A stretch of 42,517 nt of DNA, from contig JAUVYR010000008.1 in the NCBI GenBank assembly GCA_030602985.1, positions 1-42,517 of the forward strand. Reading direction: 5' to 3'. This document shows positions 31,752-40,856 of this stretch, one piece after another. This DNA comes from Burkholderiales bacterium (GTDB taxonomy: Bacteria; Pseudomonadota; Gammaproteobacteria; Burkholderiales; Burkholderiaceae_C). The notes below the pieces were generated by a model. It saw nothing but the letters and a program-made list of their open reading frames with translations, was not told the DNA's origin and searched no databases. Within the stretch, counting starts at the first letter, position 1; each line of letters begins with the position of its first letter. A program made the position numbers and the translations under genes.

Positions 31752-32882
31752 TTATCTCAGATCGTCAGCCAGAACCTGCACGATTCGCTGCGCATTGGCA
31801 GAAGAGGAGGGCTGACCTTCGGCCGACAACACCGAGACGGTCGTGAGCTCTCCGGCGCTGCTGACGCGAATTCGGTAGCGTACCGGTTCGGCTTCTGCTC
31901 GACGCTGACCGCCAAACACTCGGTCAAACAGACCAGGGCGAGCGGTTTGGATGGTGGGATCGGGTGCCACGTAGCGCACAAAATAGACCCCTTGCGAGCG
32001 ATCACGATCTTCCACCGTAAAGCCTGTTCGGTCCAGAGCCAGACCAACGCGGCGCCAGGCGCGGTCAAAGCCTTCATCGATTTGAACGACCGGCTGGTTG
32101 TTCACAGTCGCCACACGAGCGACTGGTTGAACGGCAGCTGCAGCAATCAGGGACTGGGATTGCTCTTGACTCACTCCCAGTTTGACCATGAGGCGACGAA
32201 GAAATTCAGCTTCCAGTTCGGGGTCGGCAGGCCGGGGTTGCCAGACGGTCGAGTCCTGGCGTGCGCTGGTGAATACTTCAATCATCCCACGGTGGCTGAT
32301 GTAGATTTCCGTGCCGCCATCGGGATGACGTTCCAGTCGGGTGCGGAAGCGATCGCGCTCACCCGTGGAGTACAGATTGTCGAATAGCCGACCGATGGTG
32401 GCACGAATGAAATCCTGGGGTAACTTGGCCCGGTTTTCTGCCCATTCGGTTTCCATCAGGCCCAGGTTTTGCTGGTCCAGGGTCAGCAGAAAACCGTTTT
32501 CCTGCCAGAAATCCCGAATGGGACTCCAGAGTTCTTCAGGCGTACGACCCACCACCAGCCAGCGTTGCGTGCCAGCCCGTTCGATGCGCACATCGCCAAT
32601 TTCCGAGGCGGCGGTCTGGACAGAGGCCTGTGGCTGCGCAACCTGGAAGCCCGATGCCGTGACCACGCCGCCAGGAACGGCAAAACGCGACTCACGATTC
32701 AGCTGGGTCAGATCGGGTGGAATTTCCAGGGTATTGGTCTGGCGAGCCGACGTGTAGTCGATCCGGTCTTCTTGCAGTACGGAGCAGCCCGCCGCCAGAA
32801 ACGTGGCAAGCGCAAGCGCTGTCCAGCGTGTGTAGGACGCAGGCCCGAAAGCGCGTGGAGTGAGGGTATTTGGCTGCTTCAT
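31752..32882 (-). CDS. bamC: Outer membrane assembly lipoprotein BamC
   Basis: A 376-residue lipoprotein of the BAM complex, which folds beta-barrel proteins into the outer membrane. After a signal peptide with lipobox FLAAGC comes the extended N-terminal segment that contacts BamD (LEIPPDLTQLNRESRFAVP). Two helix-grip domains follow (RWLVVGRTPEELWSPIRDFW and the C-terminal RAWRRVGLALDRTGFTVEDR). The start at 32882 keeps a normal signal peptide; the longer ORF overlaps the dapA end. It is co-directional with dapA, 31 bp downstream, the same order as dapA-bamC (nlpB) in E. coli. Confidence 0.93.
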   Translation of the reverse strand: MKQPNTLTPRAFGPASYTRWTALALATFLAAGCSVLQEDRIDYTSARQTNTLEIPPDLTQLNRESRFAVPGGVVTASGFQVAQPQASVQTAASEIGDVRIERAGTQRWLVVGRTPEELWSPIRDFWQENGFLLTLDQQNLGLMETEWAENRAKLPQDFIRATIGRLFDNLYSTGERDRFRTRLERHPDGGTEIYISHRGMIEVFTSARQDSTVWQPRPADPELEAEFLRRLMVKLGVSQEQSQSLIAAAAVQPVARVATVNNQPVVQIDEGFDRAWRRVGLALDRTGFTVEDRDRSQGVYFVRYVAPDPTIQTARPGLFDRVFGGQRRAEAEPVRYRIRVSSAGELTTVSVLSAEGQPSSSANAQRIVQVLADDLR

Positions 32883-32913
32883 GGATGGGACAGACGATAC
32901 AGAAAGGGACAAG

Positions 32914-33798
32914 TTACAGCAGACCGGCGGATTCCAGGGCTGCACGCAGCGCGGGCTCGCTATGCGGGGTCAGTGGCGTCAGTGGCAGACGCAAGCGAGA
33001 CCCGCACAGCCCCATTTGCGATAGTGCCCATTTCACCGGAGTGGGGTTGGGCTCAATGAACAGATGCTTGTGAACCGGCAGGAGTTTCATTTGGATGGCC
33101 ATGGCGGTTTTCGCATCGCCCGCCATCGCTGCCACGCAAAGCTCATGCATCAGGCGTGGGGCCACATTGGCGGTAACGCTAACATTGCCTTGACCGCCAC
33201 AGAGCATGAGGGCCACTGCGGTCGGGTCATCGCCGGAATACACGGCAAAAGAATCCGGGGTCTCGCGAATCAGCCACTGGGCACGTTCGATGTTGCCTGT
33301 GGCTTCCTTGATCCCCACGATACCGGGCACCTGAGCCAGGCGCAAAACTGTGTCGTGGGCCAGGTCAGCCACAGTACGACCTGGCACGTTGTAGAGCACG
33401 ATGGGGAGGTCACCGGTGGCTTCGGCAATGGCCTTGAAGTGCTGGTACTGGCCTTCCTGTGTGGGCTTGTTGTAGTAAGGGACCACTTGCAACTGGCAGT
33501 CGGCGCCAACTTTGCGTGCAAACTTGGCCAGCTCGATGGCTTCGGCGGTCGAGTTGGCGCCGCAACCTGCCATGATGGGGCGCCGTCCGGCCGCCTGCTC
33601 AACGGCCACGCGGATGATCTCGCAGTGCTCCTGAACACTGACCGTGGGGGATTCGCCTGTGGTTCCGACCACACCGATGCAATCGGTGCCTTCCTGGATG
33701 TGCCAGTCGATCAGTTTTCGCAGGCTGGGATAGTCCACGCTGCCGTCTTCGTGCATGGGAGTGACCAGCGCCACGATGCTGCCAGTGATCGGTGTCAT
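32914..33798 (-). CDS. dapA: 4-hydroxy-tetrahydrodipicolinate synthase
   Basis: A 294-residue TIM-barrel enzyme that condenses pyruvate with aspartate semialdehyde, the first step of the lysine/diaminopimelate branch. The Schiff-base lysine (about K164) is in GIKEATGN, the proton-relay tyrosine in VLYNVPGRT, and the threonine pair in GVVGTTGES. The start at 33798 gives the standard N terminus [14 protein letters not shown]; the longer ORF runs into the preceding gene. A TAGAAT hexamer (33831-33836, minus strand) over the upstream stop codon may be its -10. It precedes bamC. Confidence 0.96.
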   Translation of the reverse strand: MTPITGSIVALVTPMHEDGSVDYPSLRKLIDWHIQEGTDCIGVVGTTGESPTVSVQEHCEIIRVAVEQAAGRRPIMAGCGANSTAEAIELAKFARKVGADCQLQVVPYYNKPTQEGQYQHFKAIAEATGDLPIVLYNVPGRTVADLAHDTVLRLAQVPGIVGIKEATGNIERAQWLIRETPDSFAVYSGDDPTAVALMLCGGQGNVSVTANVAPRLMHELCVAAMAGDAKTAMAIQMKLLPVHKHLFIEPNPTPVKWALSQMGLCGSRLRLPLTPLTPHSEPALRAALESAGLL

Positions 33799-33833
33799 AA
33801 AGGAGTGAAAAAGTGACTGGTTAAATATGCATT

Positions 33834-34418
33834 CTAACCAGCCCGACGCAGCGCGTAGCGCGGTGGTCTCTCGGGGGACTGTTCTGTTGGCAGGACTGCA
33901 CAAATGCGTTGCGTGTAGCGATCTGGGTTGCTGAGGAATCCGTCCTCGAAAGCAATGATGCGCAACGACTGGCAGCGGGCCAGCAGTTCGCCCGTGTTCA
34001 GCAAAAAATCGGGCCGGGACGGTTTACCAATGTGGGCATGGCCCTCGGCAAAAGTTTCGTAGATCAGCACTCCACCCTGTGCCAGGCTGTCCAGGATCCT
34101 CGACCACAATGGCCGCCAGAGGTAGTTCGTCACGACCACGGCATCGAACGTTCGGCCCTCGAGTGGCCAGGGACCATTTTCGATGTCTGCACAGACCCGA
34201 TCAACCGATGGTGTCAGGTCACCTAACTGATCAAGGGCTGCGGCGTCACGGTCCACAGCTGTGACCCGACAGCCCTGTCGGACCAGCCAGCGGGTATGAC
34301 GACCATGGCCACAAGCAAGGTCCAGCGCGGTTGGCCCACCCGGACGATGGTCCGCAATCAGATGGGTCCAGCGGCACACCCATTCAGACGGGCTCAAACT
34401 GCTGTGAGGCGTGCTCAT
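33834..34418 (-). CDS. SAM-dependent class I methyltransferase, TehB/Tam-like
   Basis: A 194-residue small-molecule-type methyltransferase. Motif I is [16 protein letters not shown], motif [13 protein letters not shown], and the acidic [15 protein letters not shown] with [13 protein letters not shown] follows. It has no extra substrate domain and its substrate is unknown. The ATG at 34418 shares its A with the stop of the 43-residue upstream gene (TGATG); a second ATG at 34433 is possible. It is the third gene of a coupled transporter / small peptide / methyltransferase unit. Confidence 0.85.
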   Translation of the reverse strand: MSTPHSSLSPSEWVCRWTHLIADHRPGGPTALDLACGHGRHTRWLVRQGCRVTAVDRDAAALDQLGDLTPSVDRVCADIENGPWPLEGRTFDAVVVTNYLWRPLWSRILDSLAQGGVLIYETFAEGHAHIGKPSRPDFLLNTGELLARCQSLRIIAFEDGFLSNPDRYTQRICAVLPTEQSPERPPRYALRRAG

Positions 34419-34549
34419 CAGAAGCAGGCCCATAGGTGGTTGGCCAGTTTCATCATCAGTTCAGGGCGGGCATACAGGCTGAAGGTGGCCAGCAGGATGA
34501 GCACGGCAACCCCGGCGACCAGACCACGGCGAACGAAGAGGGGGCTCAT
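34418..34549 (-). CDS. 43-residue single-pass membrane peptide
   Basis: Start ATG overlaps the transporter stop (ATGA at 34546-34549) and its stop overlaps the methyltransferase start (TGATG), so it is bracketed by two translational couplings. The product starts MSPLFVRRGL, has one transmembrane helix at about residues 9-26 and ends RPELMMKLANHLWACF with a cysteine next to the C terminus. I recall similar short peptides next to transporters in Burkholderiales but cannot give a function. Confidence 0.65.
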   Translation of the reverse strand: MSPLFVRRGLVAGVAVLILLATFSLYARPELMMKLANHLWACF

Positions 34550-35796
34550 GCGGTCGCTCCTGCCAACCGTTGTGGCCCACGGTCGATAGGCTGTTCCTTG
34601 ATGGGCCAGTTGATGGCGGCCGCAAACAGACCCAGTGCAATCGACAGGTACCACACAACGTTGTAGCTACCCGTCTGGTCGTAGAGCAGCCCACCGAGCC
34701 AGACGCCCATGAAGCTGCCCACCTGGTGGCTGAAAAAGACGAAGCCACCCAGCATCGACAAGTGGGCCACGCCAAACACCTGCGCCACGATGGCATTGGT
34801 GGGCGGGACTGTCGACAACCACAGCAGACCCATGGCGCACGAGAACAGGTAAACGCTCCACGGGGTCAACGGCGCCAGAAGAAAGATGCTGATGGCCACC
34901 GCACGCATGAAATAAATGAACGAGAGAATCTTGCGCTTCGCCAGCTTCTGCCCGAGAACGCCCGCGGCGTAGGTCCCAAAGACGTTGAACAGACCGATCA
35001 GCGCCAGGGCATAGCTCGCCACCTGGGGCGACAAGCCGTTGTCCTTGAGGTAGCTGGGCATGTGAACGCCGATGAAAACCACCTGGAAGCCACAGACAAA
35101 GTACCCAGCCATCAACAGCTGAAAGCTGCGGTAGCCAAACGCTTCACGCAGCGCCTGGAGGATCGTCTGCTCGCGTTTGATAGGGGTTGACTGCCCACCG
35201 AAGCCTGGCTCGCGCAAACCCCAGGCCAATGGGGCCATCAACAGGGTGGCGGCGGCCAGAATCAGCAAGGCCTCCTGCCAGCCAAACTGGATGATCAGAA
35301 AGCCTTCAACAGGCACCATCAGGAACTGGCCAAACGAGCCGGCCGCTGCGGCCATGCCCATGGCCCAGGAGCGGCGCTCGGCTGGAATCTGACGGCCAAT
35401 GATGCCGTAAATCACGGCATAGGTGGTGCCCGCCTGGGCCGCGCCGATCAGGATGCCTGCTGTGAGTGTGAAGACCAGGGTCGAGGTGGACAACGCCATG
35501 CCCATGAGCCCCAGGGCGTAGAGAAGCGCCCCCCCCACCAGCACTCGAAAGCCGCCGAACCGGTCAGCCAGCATCCCCGCGAAAATCCCGAAAACCCCCC
35601 AGGACAGGTTCTGGATGGCCATGGCGAAGGCAAAATTCTCGCGGGTCCAGCCCTGCTCTTGCGTGATGGGCAGGAGCCAGAGACCAAAACCATGGCGTAT
35701 GCCCATGGAGAGGGTGACGATGGCAGCCCCGCAAGCCAGTACCTGAAAGGCTGACAGGCGCGGCAACCCACCATTTGAAACGTCAGAAGAGGTCAT
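34546..35796 (-). CDS. Major facilitator superfamily transporter
   Basis: A 416-residue protein with twelve hydrophobic helices. The loop 2-3 signature reads GMLADRFGGFRVLVGGALLY and the N terminus is MGIRHGFGLWLLPIT. The sequence resembles monocarboxylate/oxalate-formate antiporter-like MFS members, but the substrate cannot be deduced. No obvious signal peptide. It is divergent from parE, 84 bp away, and coupled to the 43-residue peptide. Confidence 0.88.
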   Translation of the reverse strand: MTSSDVSNGGLPRLSAFQVLACGAAIVTLSMGIRHGFGLWLLPITQEQGWTRENFAFAMAIQNLSWGVFGIFAGMLADRFGGFRVLVGGALLYALGLMGMALSTSTLVFTLTAGILIGAAQAGTTYAVIYGIIGRQIPAERRSWAMGMAAAAGSFGQFLMVPVEGFLIIQFGWQEALLILAAATLLMAPLAWGLREPGFGGQSTPIKREQTILQALREAFGYRSFQLLMAGYFVCGFQVVFIGVHMPSYLKDNGLSPQVASYALALIGLFNVFGTYAAGVLGQKLAKRKILSFIYFMRAVAISIFLLAPLTPWSVYLFSCAMGLLWLSTVPPTNAIVAQVFGVAHLSMLGGFVFFSHQVGSFMGVWLGGLLYDQTGSYNVVWYLSIALGLFAAAINWPIKEQPIDRGPQRLAGATA

Positions 35797-35866
35797 CCTT
35801 GAATCCTAACCAATTTGCGCCGCTTACGTTGGGCGGCATCAGCCGCTATCGACGCCACGTGCTCTC

Positions 35867-35872
35867 TACAAT
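35867..35872 (+). promoter_or_regulatory. Candidate -10 element of parE, leaderless-type spacing
   Basis: TACAAT lies 8 bp before the ATG at 35881, in the 11-mer CTACAATCCGA that also precedes surE at the same distance. It implies a transcript that begins at or near the start codon. A convincing -35 is lacking. Confidence 0.4.
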
Positions 35873-35880
35873 CCGAGTCC

Positions 35881-37875
35881 ATGACCGATCGATCCCTCTC
35901 TCAGATTGCATCTCAGATTGCACCGGCCTACGCCGAAAGCTCCATTCGCGTGCTCAAGGGCCTGGAGCCGGTGAAGCAGCGTCCGGGCATGTACACCCGT
36001 ACCGATAACCCGTTGCACATCGTTCAGGAAGTGCTGGACAACGCGGCTGACGAAGCCTTGGCAGGCCACGGGAAAAAGATCAAGGTCGTGCTGCACGCCG
36101 ACGGCTCGGTGAGTGTGGAGGACGATGGGCGGGGCATTCCCCACGGCTTGCACCCGGAAGAGCAGGCCCCTGTACTGGAGCTGGTCTTCACCCGACTGCA
36201 TGCCGGTGGCAAATTCGACAAAGGCAAGGGCGGGGCTTACAGCTTCTCCGGGGGGCTGCATGGCGTGGGGGTGAGTGTGACCAATGCCCTGGCCACGCGG
36301 CTGGAGGTGAGCAGTTACCGTGAGGGCCATGTGGCCCGGCTGGTGTTTGCCGGCGGGGAGGTGGTGGAGCCACTGACGCGCCGCCCTGCCGCCGAAGGGG
36401 ATCGCAAGCAGGGCACCACGGTACGGGTCTGGCCGGATCCCAAGTATTTCGAATCTGCCACCTTGCCGTCCAGCGAGCTGGCGCATCTGTTGCGCAGCAA
36501 AGCGGTGCTGATGCCGGGCGTGAGTGTCAGCCTCACCCACGAAAAAACCCGCGAAACCCAGACCTGGCAATACAAAGGGGGCTTGCGCGACTACCTCCAG
36601 CAGACGCTCAGCGGCGAGCCCGTGATCCCGATGTTTGAAGGGGAAGGCTATGCGGACGCAGGCCACGAAAGCTTTGCAGATGGCGAGGGCGCCGCCTGGG
36701 CCGTGGCCTTTACCGAAGACGGCTCACCGGTGCGGGAAAGTTATGTCAACCTGATTCCCACCTCCGCGGGCGGCACCCACGACAGCGGGCTGCGTGACGG
36801 CCTGTTTCAGGCGGTCAAGAGCTTCATTGAACTGCATGCGCTCTTGCCCAAGGGCGTCAAGCTGTTGCCCGAGGACGTCTTTGCCCGCGCCAGCTATGTG
36901 CTCTCAGCCAAGGTGCTGGACCCGCAGTTCCAGGGGCAGATCAAGGAACGGCTGAATTCACGCGACGCCGTTCGACTGGTCAGCAGCTTCGTGCGGCCGG
37001 CGCTGGAGCTGTGGCTGAACCAGCATGTGGACTACGGCAAAAAGCTGGCGGAACTCGCCATCAAGGCCGCGCAAAGCCGGCAGAAGGCGGGCCAGAAGGT
37101 GGAAAAGCGCAAAGGCAGTGGCGTGGCGGTACTGCCCGGTAAGCTGACCGATTGCGAAAGCCGTGACCTCTCGCATAACGAACTTTTCCTGGTGGAAGGC
37201 GACTCGGCGGGTGGCAGTGCCAAGATGGGGCGTGACAAGGAGTGCCAAGCCATTCTGCCCCTGCGTGGCAAGGTGTTGAACACCTGGGAGGTGGAGCGCG
37301 ACCGCCTGTTTGCCAACAACGAGATTCACGATATTTCGGTCGCGATCGGCGTGGACCCGCATGGCCCGAACGACCACCCCGACCTCAGCGGCCTGCGCTA
37401 TGGCAAGGTGTGCATCCTCAGCGATGCCGACGTGGACGGCTCACACATTCAGGTGCTGTTGCTGACCCTGTTTTTCCGTCACTTCCCCAAGCTGATTGAG
37501 GCGGGTCATGTCTATGTGGCCCGTCCCCCGCTGTTTCGGGTGGACATCCCCGCGCGCGGCAAAAAACCGGCCACCAAGGCCTATGCACTGGACGAGGGCG
37601 AACTGACCGCGATTCTGGACAAGTGCGCCAAGGACGGGGTGCCCCGTGAAAAGTGCCAGATCAGTCGCTTCAAAGGCCTGGGCGAGATGAACGCTGAACA
37701 GCTGTGGGACACCACGCTCAACCCCGACACGCGCCGCTTGCTGCCCGTGCAACTGGGTGGGCTGGACTTCGCCACGACCGAAGCGCGCATCACCCAGCTC
37801 ATGGGCAAGGGCGAAGCCGCAGCCCGGCGCGACCTGATGGAGCGGCATGGCGATGCGGTGGAGATCGATATCTGA
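35881..37875 (+). CDS. parE: DNA topoisomerase IV subunit B
   Basis: A 664-residue ATPase subunit that pairs with ParC to decatenate chromosomes. The GHKL ATP site is built by EVLDNAADEALAG, DDGRGIP and GGLHGVGVSVTNALA. The TOPRIM domain has LVEGDSAGGSAKMG and the metal-binding DADVDGSHI. The last section RFKGLGEMNAEQLWDTT is typical. The ORF is open 66 bp further upstream, but the conserved protein starts at TDRSLSQIAS, so 35881 was used. No ribosome-binding site precedes it, consistent with a leaderless mRNA. Its partner parC begins about 4.3 kb later. Confidence 0.96.
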   Translation: MTDRSLSQIASQIAPAYAESSIRVLKGLEPVKQRPGMYTRTDNPLHIVQEVLDNAADEALAGHGKKIKVVLHADGSVSVEDDGRGIPHGLHPEEQAPVLELVFTRLHAGGKFDKGKGGAYSFSGGLHGVGVSVTNALATRLEVSSYREGHVARLVFAGGEVVEPLTRRPAAEGDRKQGTTVRVWPDPKYFESATLPSSELAHLLRSKAVLMPGVSVSLTHEKTRETQTWQYKGGLRDYLQQTLSGEPVIPMFEGEGYADAGHESFADGEGAAWAVAFTEDGSPVRESYVNLIPTSAGGTHDSGLRDGLFQAVKSFIELHALLPKGVKLLPEDVFARASYVLSAKVLDPQFQGQIKERLNSRDAVRLVSSFVRPALELWLNQHVDYGKKLAELAIKAAQSRQKAGQKVEKRKGSGVAVLPGKLTDCESRDLSHNELFLVEGDSAGGSAKMGRDKECQAILPLRGKVLNTWEVERDRLFANNEIHDISVAIGVDPHGPNDHPDLSGLRYGKVCILSDADVDGSHIQVLLLTLFFRHFPKLIEAGHVYVARPPLFRVDIPARGKKPATKAYALDEGELTAILDKCAKDGVPREKCQISRFKGLGEMNAEQLWDTTLNPDTRRLLPVQLGGLDFATTEARITQLMGKGEAAARRDLMERHGDAVEIDI

Positions 37876-37884
37876 TGCAGGGCA

Positions 37885-38301
37885 TCATCCGCCCCGCCGT
37901 GAGCGCTGCAAACGCTGTGTGCGACGGGGAGGAAAGCGCCACCAGGCCCAGACAACCAGCAAACCAAACGCCGTGTAGATGATGGCAAATACCCACAGAG
38001 GGGCCTGGTAGTACAGGATGCGCTCTACCCAGTACTGAATGAAGCTGGCGTCATGGGTGGCTTGACCGGCTCGATCACGCAACTCGACTTCCAGATACGT
38101 CAACGGGCAGTAACGCCCGAGCCAGGCCTGAAGTGCCACGATGCCGATGGCTGCCAGGTGCAGCACACGCCAGCCGCGCTGATTCACCCACGCCCAGCCC
38201 AAGGTGTTGCCGATCAGGATGGCCGGCAGCCCGGCCACCACGAAAACGACGATCCCCAGATGGATCAGGAGCACCAGGTCGGCCAGAAGGGCGTAGTCCA
38301 T
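37885..38301 (-). CDS. DUF2784-family membrane protein
   Basis: A 138-residue integral membrane protein with about four helices. The family-typical CPLTYLEVELRDRAGQ motif follows the second or third helix, and the C terminus is basic (RRTQRLQRSRRGG). DUF2784 proteins have no settled function. It is convergent with parE, 9 bp apart, and lies downstream of the Pmp3-like gene on the same strand. Confidence 0.85.
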   Translation of the reverse strand: MDYALLADLVLLIHLGIVVFVVAGLPAILIGNTLGWAWVNQRGWRVLHLAAIGIVALQAWLGRYCPLTYLEVELRDRAGQATHDASFIQYWVERILYYQAPLWVFAIIYTAFGLLVVWAWWRFPPRRTQRLQRSRRGG

Positions 38302-38319
38302 CGCCGGCCCGGATGCAGG

Positions 38320-38514
38320 TCAGGGTTTGCGGCCCAGTGCCTGCTCAATCTTGCGATCGGTCTTGTACTGGCTCAAGGCATAGACCGACCACAGCGCGGC
38401 TGGAATCCAGCCGATGATCGTGATCTGGAGAAGCAGGCAGATGATCCCGGCAAACGGCCGACCGATGGTGAAGAACTGCAGCCAGGGCAGAAAAATGGCG
38501 AGGAGCAGGCGCAT
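38320..38514 (-). CDS. YqaE/Pmp3-like small membrane protein
   Basis: A 64-residue protein with two hydrophobic helices and a short basic tail (KTDRKIEQALGRKP). The layout FLPWLQFFTIGRPFAG followed by IIGWIPAALWSVYALSQYK resembles the Pmp3/YqaE proteolipids, which in yeast influence membrane potential. The usual PPxxV start is altered to PWLQFF, so it is a divergent member. Confidence 0.75.
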   Translation of the reverse strand: MRLLLAIFLPWLQFFTIGRPFAGIICLLLQITIIGWIPAALWSVYALSQYKTDRKIEQALGRKP

Positions 38515-38529
38515 AAGAACTCTTCTTGT

Positions 38530-38922
38530 TTACTTGGGCCGGTAAAGGGCGCAGAGTTTGTTGCCATCCGGGTCGCGGACGTAAGCCAGGTACAGGGTGC
38601 CAGCCGGACCTTGGCGCGGGCCGGGCGGCGATTCGATGGACGTGCCCCCGTTGGCCACGGCGACATCGTGAAACTGCTGCACCTGCGCTTCGGAGTTGCA
38701 CTTGAAGCCCAGGGTGCTGCCGTTGCCGCAGGTGGCTGGCTCGTTGTTGATGGGCTGTGTCACAGAAAACGTGGCGCCGTCGTGGCGGTAAAACAGCCGC
38801 ACATGGCCTGTGCCTGACGTATTGCGCATGCCTTCACCGGCACCCAGAACGCCCAGCACGGCGTCGTAGAAGCGCTTGGATTTCTCGATGTCGTTGGTGC
38901 CGAGCATGATGTGACTGAACAT
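38530..38922 (-). CDS. VOC (glyoxalase/bleomycin resistance) superfamily protein
   Basis: A 130-residue single-domain vicinal-oxygen-chelate protein. HIMLGTNDIEKSKRFYDAVLG opens the fold and YVRDPDGNKLCALYRPK ends it; H and E positions for metal are partly kept. AGGAG stands before the ATG at 38922. Reaction unknown; glyoxalase-like lyase or dioxygenase are both possible. It is 14 bp downstream of a broken ankyrin gene. Confidence 0.87.
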   Translation of the reverse strand: MFSHIMLGTNDIEKSKRFYDAVLGVLGAGEGMRNTSGTGHVRLFYRHDGATFSVTQPINNEPATCGNGSTLGFKCNSEAQVQQFHDVAVANGGTSIESPPGPRQGPAGTLYLAYVRDPDGNKLCALYRPK

Positions 38923-38936
38923 GTGTGGTCTCCTGG

Positions 38937-39150
38937 TCAAAAAATGTGCCGGCGCCACCAGTTTGTCCACCGCGAGCTGGGGACTTCCTGGGCACCGTGA
39001 GTCTGTAGAAGCTGCACGATGGGGTCATGCCCGTGGTACCGTGCTGCTTGCAGTGGTGTCATGTTATCCAATTCTGAGACCAGGTTCGGATCGGCCCCAC
39101 GTTCCTTCCTTGAAGTGGTAGCGCAGCAGGGCCCGGTCGCCTCCACTCAT
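38937..39150 (-). pseudogene. Small ankyrin-repeat protein, broken by a 4-bp tandem duplication
   Basis: The ATG at 39150 has AGGAG 9 bp upstream and reads GGDRALLRYHFKEGTWG before a stop, while the ankyrin repeat DNMTPLQAARYHGHDPIVQL lies in another frame. A tandem GGAAGGAA on the minus strand (39102-39109) explains this: removing one GGAA restores RYHFKERGADPNLVSELDN, giving a 69-residue protein. The C terminus is WTNWWRRHIF. The repeat is of the ankyrin protein-protein contact type. Confidence 0.78.
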
Positions 39151-39177
39151 GGGGTTCGTCTCCTGGGGTGGGATGGT

Positions 39178-39819
39178 TCAAGCGCCCAGCACACGCAAGC
39201 CCAGCGGCGTGCGAATGTGTGCCACCAGGCGTGCCGACTCACCGCTTGGCGTGGGCCTGACGGACACCGGCGCGTCCAGTTTCAGCGCGCCAAGCAGGCG
39301 GGTCACGCGGTCGGGTTCCGGGTGGAAGATCTCAAAGCTTTCCAGCGCCAGCCCCCGATCTTCCAGGCCCGAAGCGGGGTGCGTGGCGGCCTGCCAATGA
39401 ATCAGTGCCGGGCCTGCGCCGTCGAGCGCCACGGAGCCGTCTTCCGGGATGGTGATGAGCCAGTTCAACGCCCCCCGGCTCATGGGTTCCACGCGGCCCA
39501 GCGCTTCGGTGGCCGCCGCCACGCTGGCAGGCATGTCTGTGGTGCGTACCACCCAGGTGGAGAGGGCGGGGGGCGAGTCGGGCTGCAGGCGGTCCAGCTC
39601 AAACCAGCGGGGCCTGGGCGGGGCTGGTGCGGTCGGGTTGGGCGCGATCACTTCCAGGAACATGGCCGGCCCCAGGCGAAGCAGCAGGTTGTGCGTGCCC
39701 ATGCGCGGGTGTTCGCCGCCGGTCTGCGGGGTCACGCCCAGGGCGTTGCGCACGAGCGCAGCACCTGCTTCCAGGGTCGGCGCCGTGAGGGTGATGTGGT
39801 CGAGAAAGGTGGTCGTCAT
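39178..39819 (-). CDS. Glyoxalase-like (VOC-type) domain protein
   Basis: A 213-residue protein of the Glyoxalase_3 kind: LDHITLTAPTLEAGAALVRNALGV at the N terminus and HNLLLRLGPAMFLEVIAPNP next, followed by a second half-domain around ALESFEIFHPEPDRVTRLLG. Substrate is unknown. Its ATG shares a base with the stop of the DUF2157 gene (TGATG), so the two are translationally coupled. Confidence 0.82.
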   Translation of the reverse strand: MTTTFLDHITLTAPTLEAGAALVRNALGVTPQTGGEHPRMGTHNLLLRLGPAMFLEVIAPNPTAPAPPRPRWFELDRLQPDSPPALSTWVVRTTDMPASVAAATEALGRVEPMSRGALNWLITIPEDGSVALDGAGPALIHWQAATHPASGLEDRGLALESFEIFHPEPDRVTRLLGALKLDAPVSVRPTPSGESARLVAHIRTPLGLRVLGA

Positions 39820-40856
39820 CAGTGGGTTTGTCGGCGGTCAAGCAGTTCCTGCAAAGGCAAAGGCAGCCATCCACGCAAATGCCGGTTCAGGGCAGCTTCA
39901 TTGCGTTGCCAGAGAATGCCGAGGTAGATCACCCCCAGCCCCAGGGCAGTGAGCACAAACGGGAACAGCATGCTGTTCTGGAACACGTTGTAGGCCAGGT
40001 AACCCAGGTAACCTGCGGCCCCCAGGCCGCCAAACACCACAAACACCCGGCGGGCAAGCGCGGCGCCCACCCCAATCATGCCCAGGTTGATGCATAGGTA
40101 GATGAACTTCTTCCATTCGCTGTCTGATTGCATCAGCGACAAGCCGCCCCAGAAAGCGATGACACCGAACAGGTAAAGCCAGAATGCGAAATCCTGGGTG
40201 TGGCGTGTGCGCACATCGACCCAAAAGGCCAGCAGCACCATGAGCAGGCCAAACCACATCGATACCCATTTGCGGATTTCCCAGGTGAGGGCGGTATCGG
40301 GGAACAGGTACAGCGCAAGGTCCATGCTCATGTACCAGAGCGTCACCGCCACCGGCATGACCAGAAAGGGCAGCCGGTAGCGCCACAGCATGGCAGCACC
40401 CACTGCCAGCGTGGCGAATTGCATCATCAGCCAACGCCAGTCGATGTAGCGGTGGTAGTCCCGGTAGACGCGCCCTTCGGCCCACCAACCCAGCGCCACC
40501 TGCAGACCATACACCGCCAGCGGGGTGAGCACCACCACAAACGCGGCCACATTGCCCGCCGGTATGGGCAGGCTGCGGCGGAGAAAGTAGCCCGTGAGCC
40601 ACAGGCCCGCCCCAGCGTAGCCCAGTGCAATGAAGAACAGCCCCCAACCGCCAAAGCGTTCCCAGCCCAGCGTCATGAACAGGCTCATGGCGCCGATGGC
40701 AATGAGACCGCCCAGGTAGTACAGCACGTGGGTGAAATGAAACCCCGGTGTGTCTTTCTGCTGCTCCTTCAGGAACAGCCACAGCTGTTCGGCCTGCTCT
40801 TCGCTCATCAGGCCTTGGGCACTGGCCTGGTGGAGGTGGTCACGGTTGATGTTCAT
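39819..40856 (-). CDS. DUF2157-family polytopic membrane protein
   Basis: A 345-residue protein whose N-terminal 35 residues are soluble (RDHLHQASAQGLMSEEQAEQLWLFL), matching the DUF2157 start, followed by about eight to ten helices. HVLYYLGGLIAIGAMSLFM is the first. The tail is basic and Q-rich (PLQELLDRRQTH). Function is unknown. It heads a coupled unit with the VOC-type gene, and no neighbour suggests a role. Confidence 0.8.
   Translation of the reverse strand: MNINRDHLHQASAQGLMSEEQAEQLWLFLKEQQKDTPGFHFTHVLYYLGGLIAIGAMSLFMTLGWERFGGWGLFFIALGYAGAGLWLTGYFLRRSLPIPAGNVAAFVVVLTPLAVYGLQVALGWWAEGRVYRDYHRYIDWRWLMMQFATLAVGAAMLWRYRLPFLVMPVAVTLWYMSMDLALYLFPDTALTWEIRKWVSMWFGLLMVLLAFWVDVRTRHTQDFAFWLYLFGVIAFWGGLSLMQSDSEWKKFIYLCINLGMIGVGAALARRVFVVFGGLGAAGYLGYLAYNVFQNSMLFPFVLTALGLGVIYLGILWQRNEAALNRHLRGWLPLPLQELLDRRQTH

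Noticed and set aside
33064-33816. A 250-codon plus-strand frame over dapA
   Set aside because: Shadow of dapA, which carries all active-site motifs.
39019-39927. A 302-codon plus-strand frame over the ankyrin and VOC-type genes
   Set aside because: Low-complexity Arg/Gly/Gln composition and no start signals; the minus strand genes are better supported.
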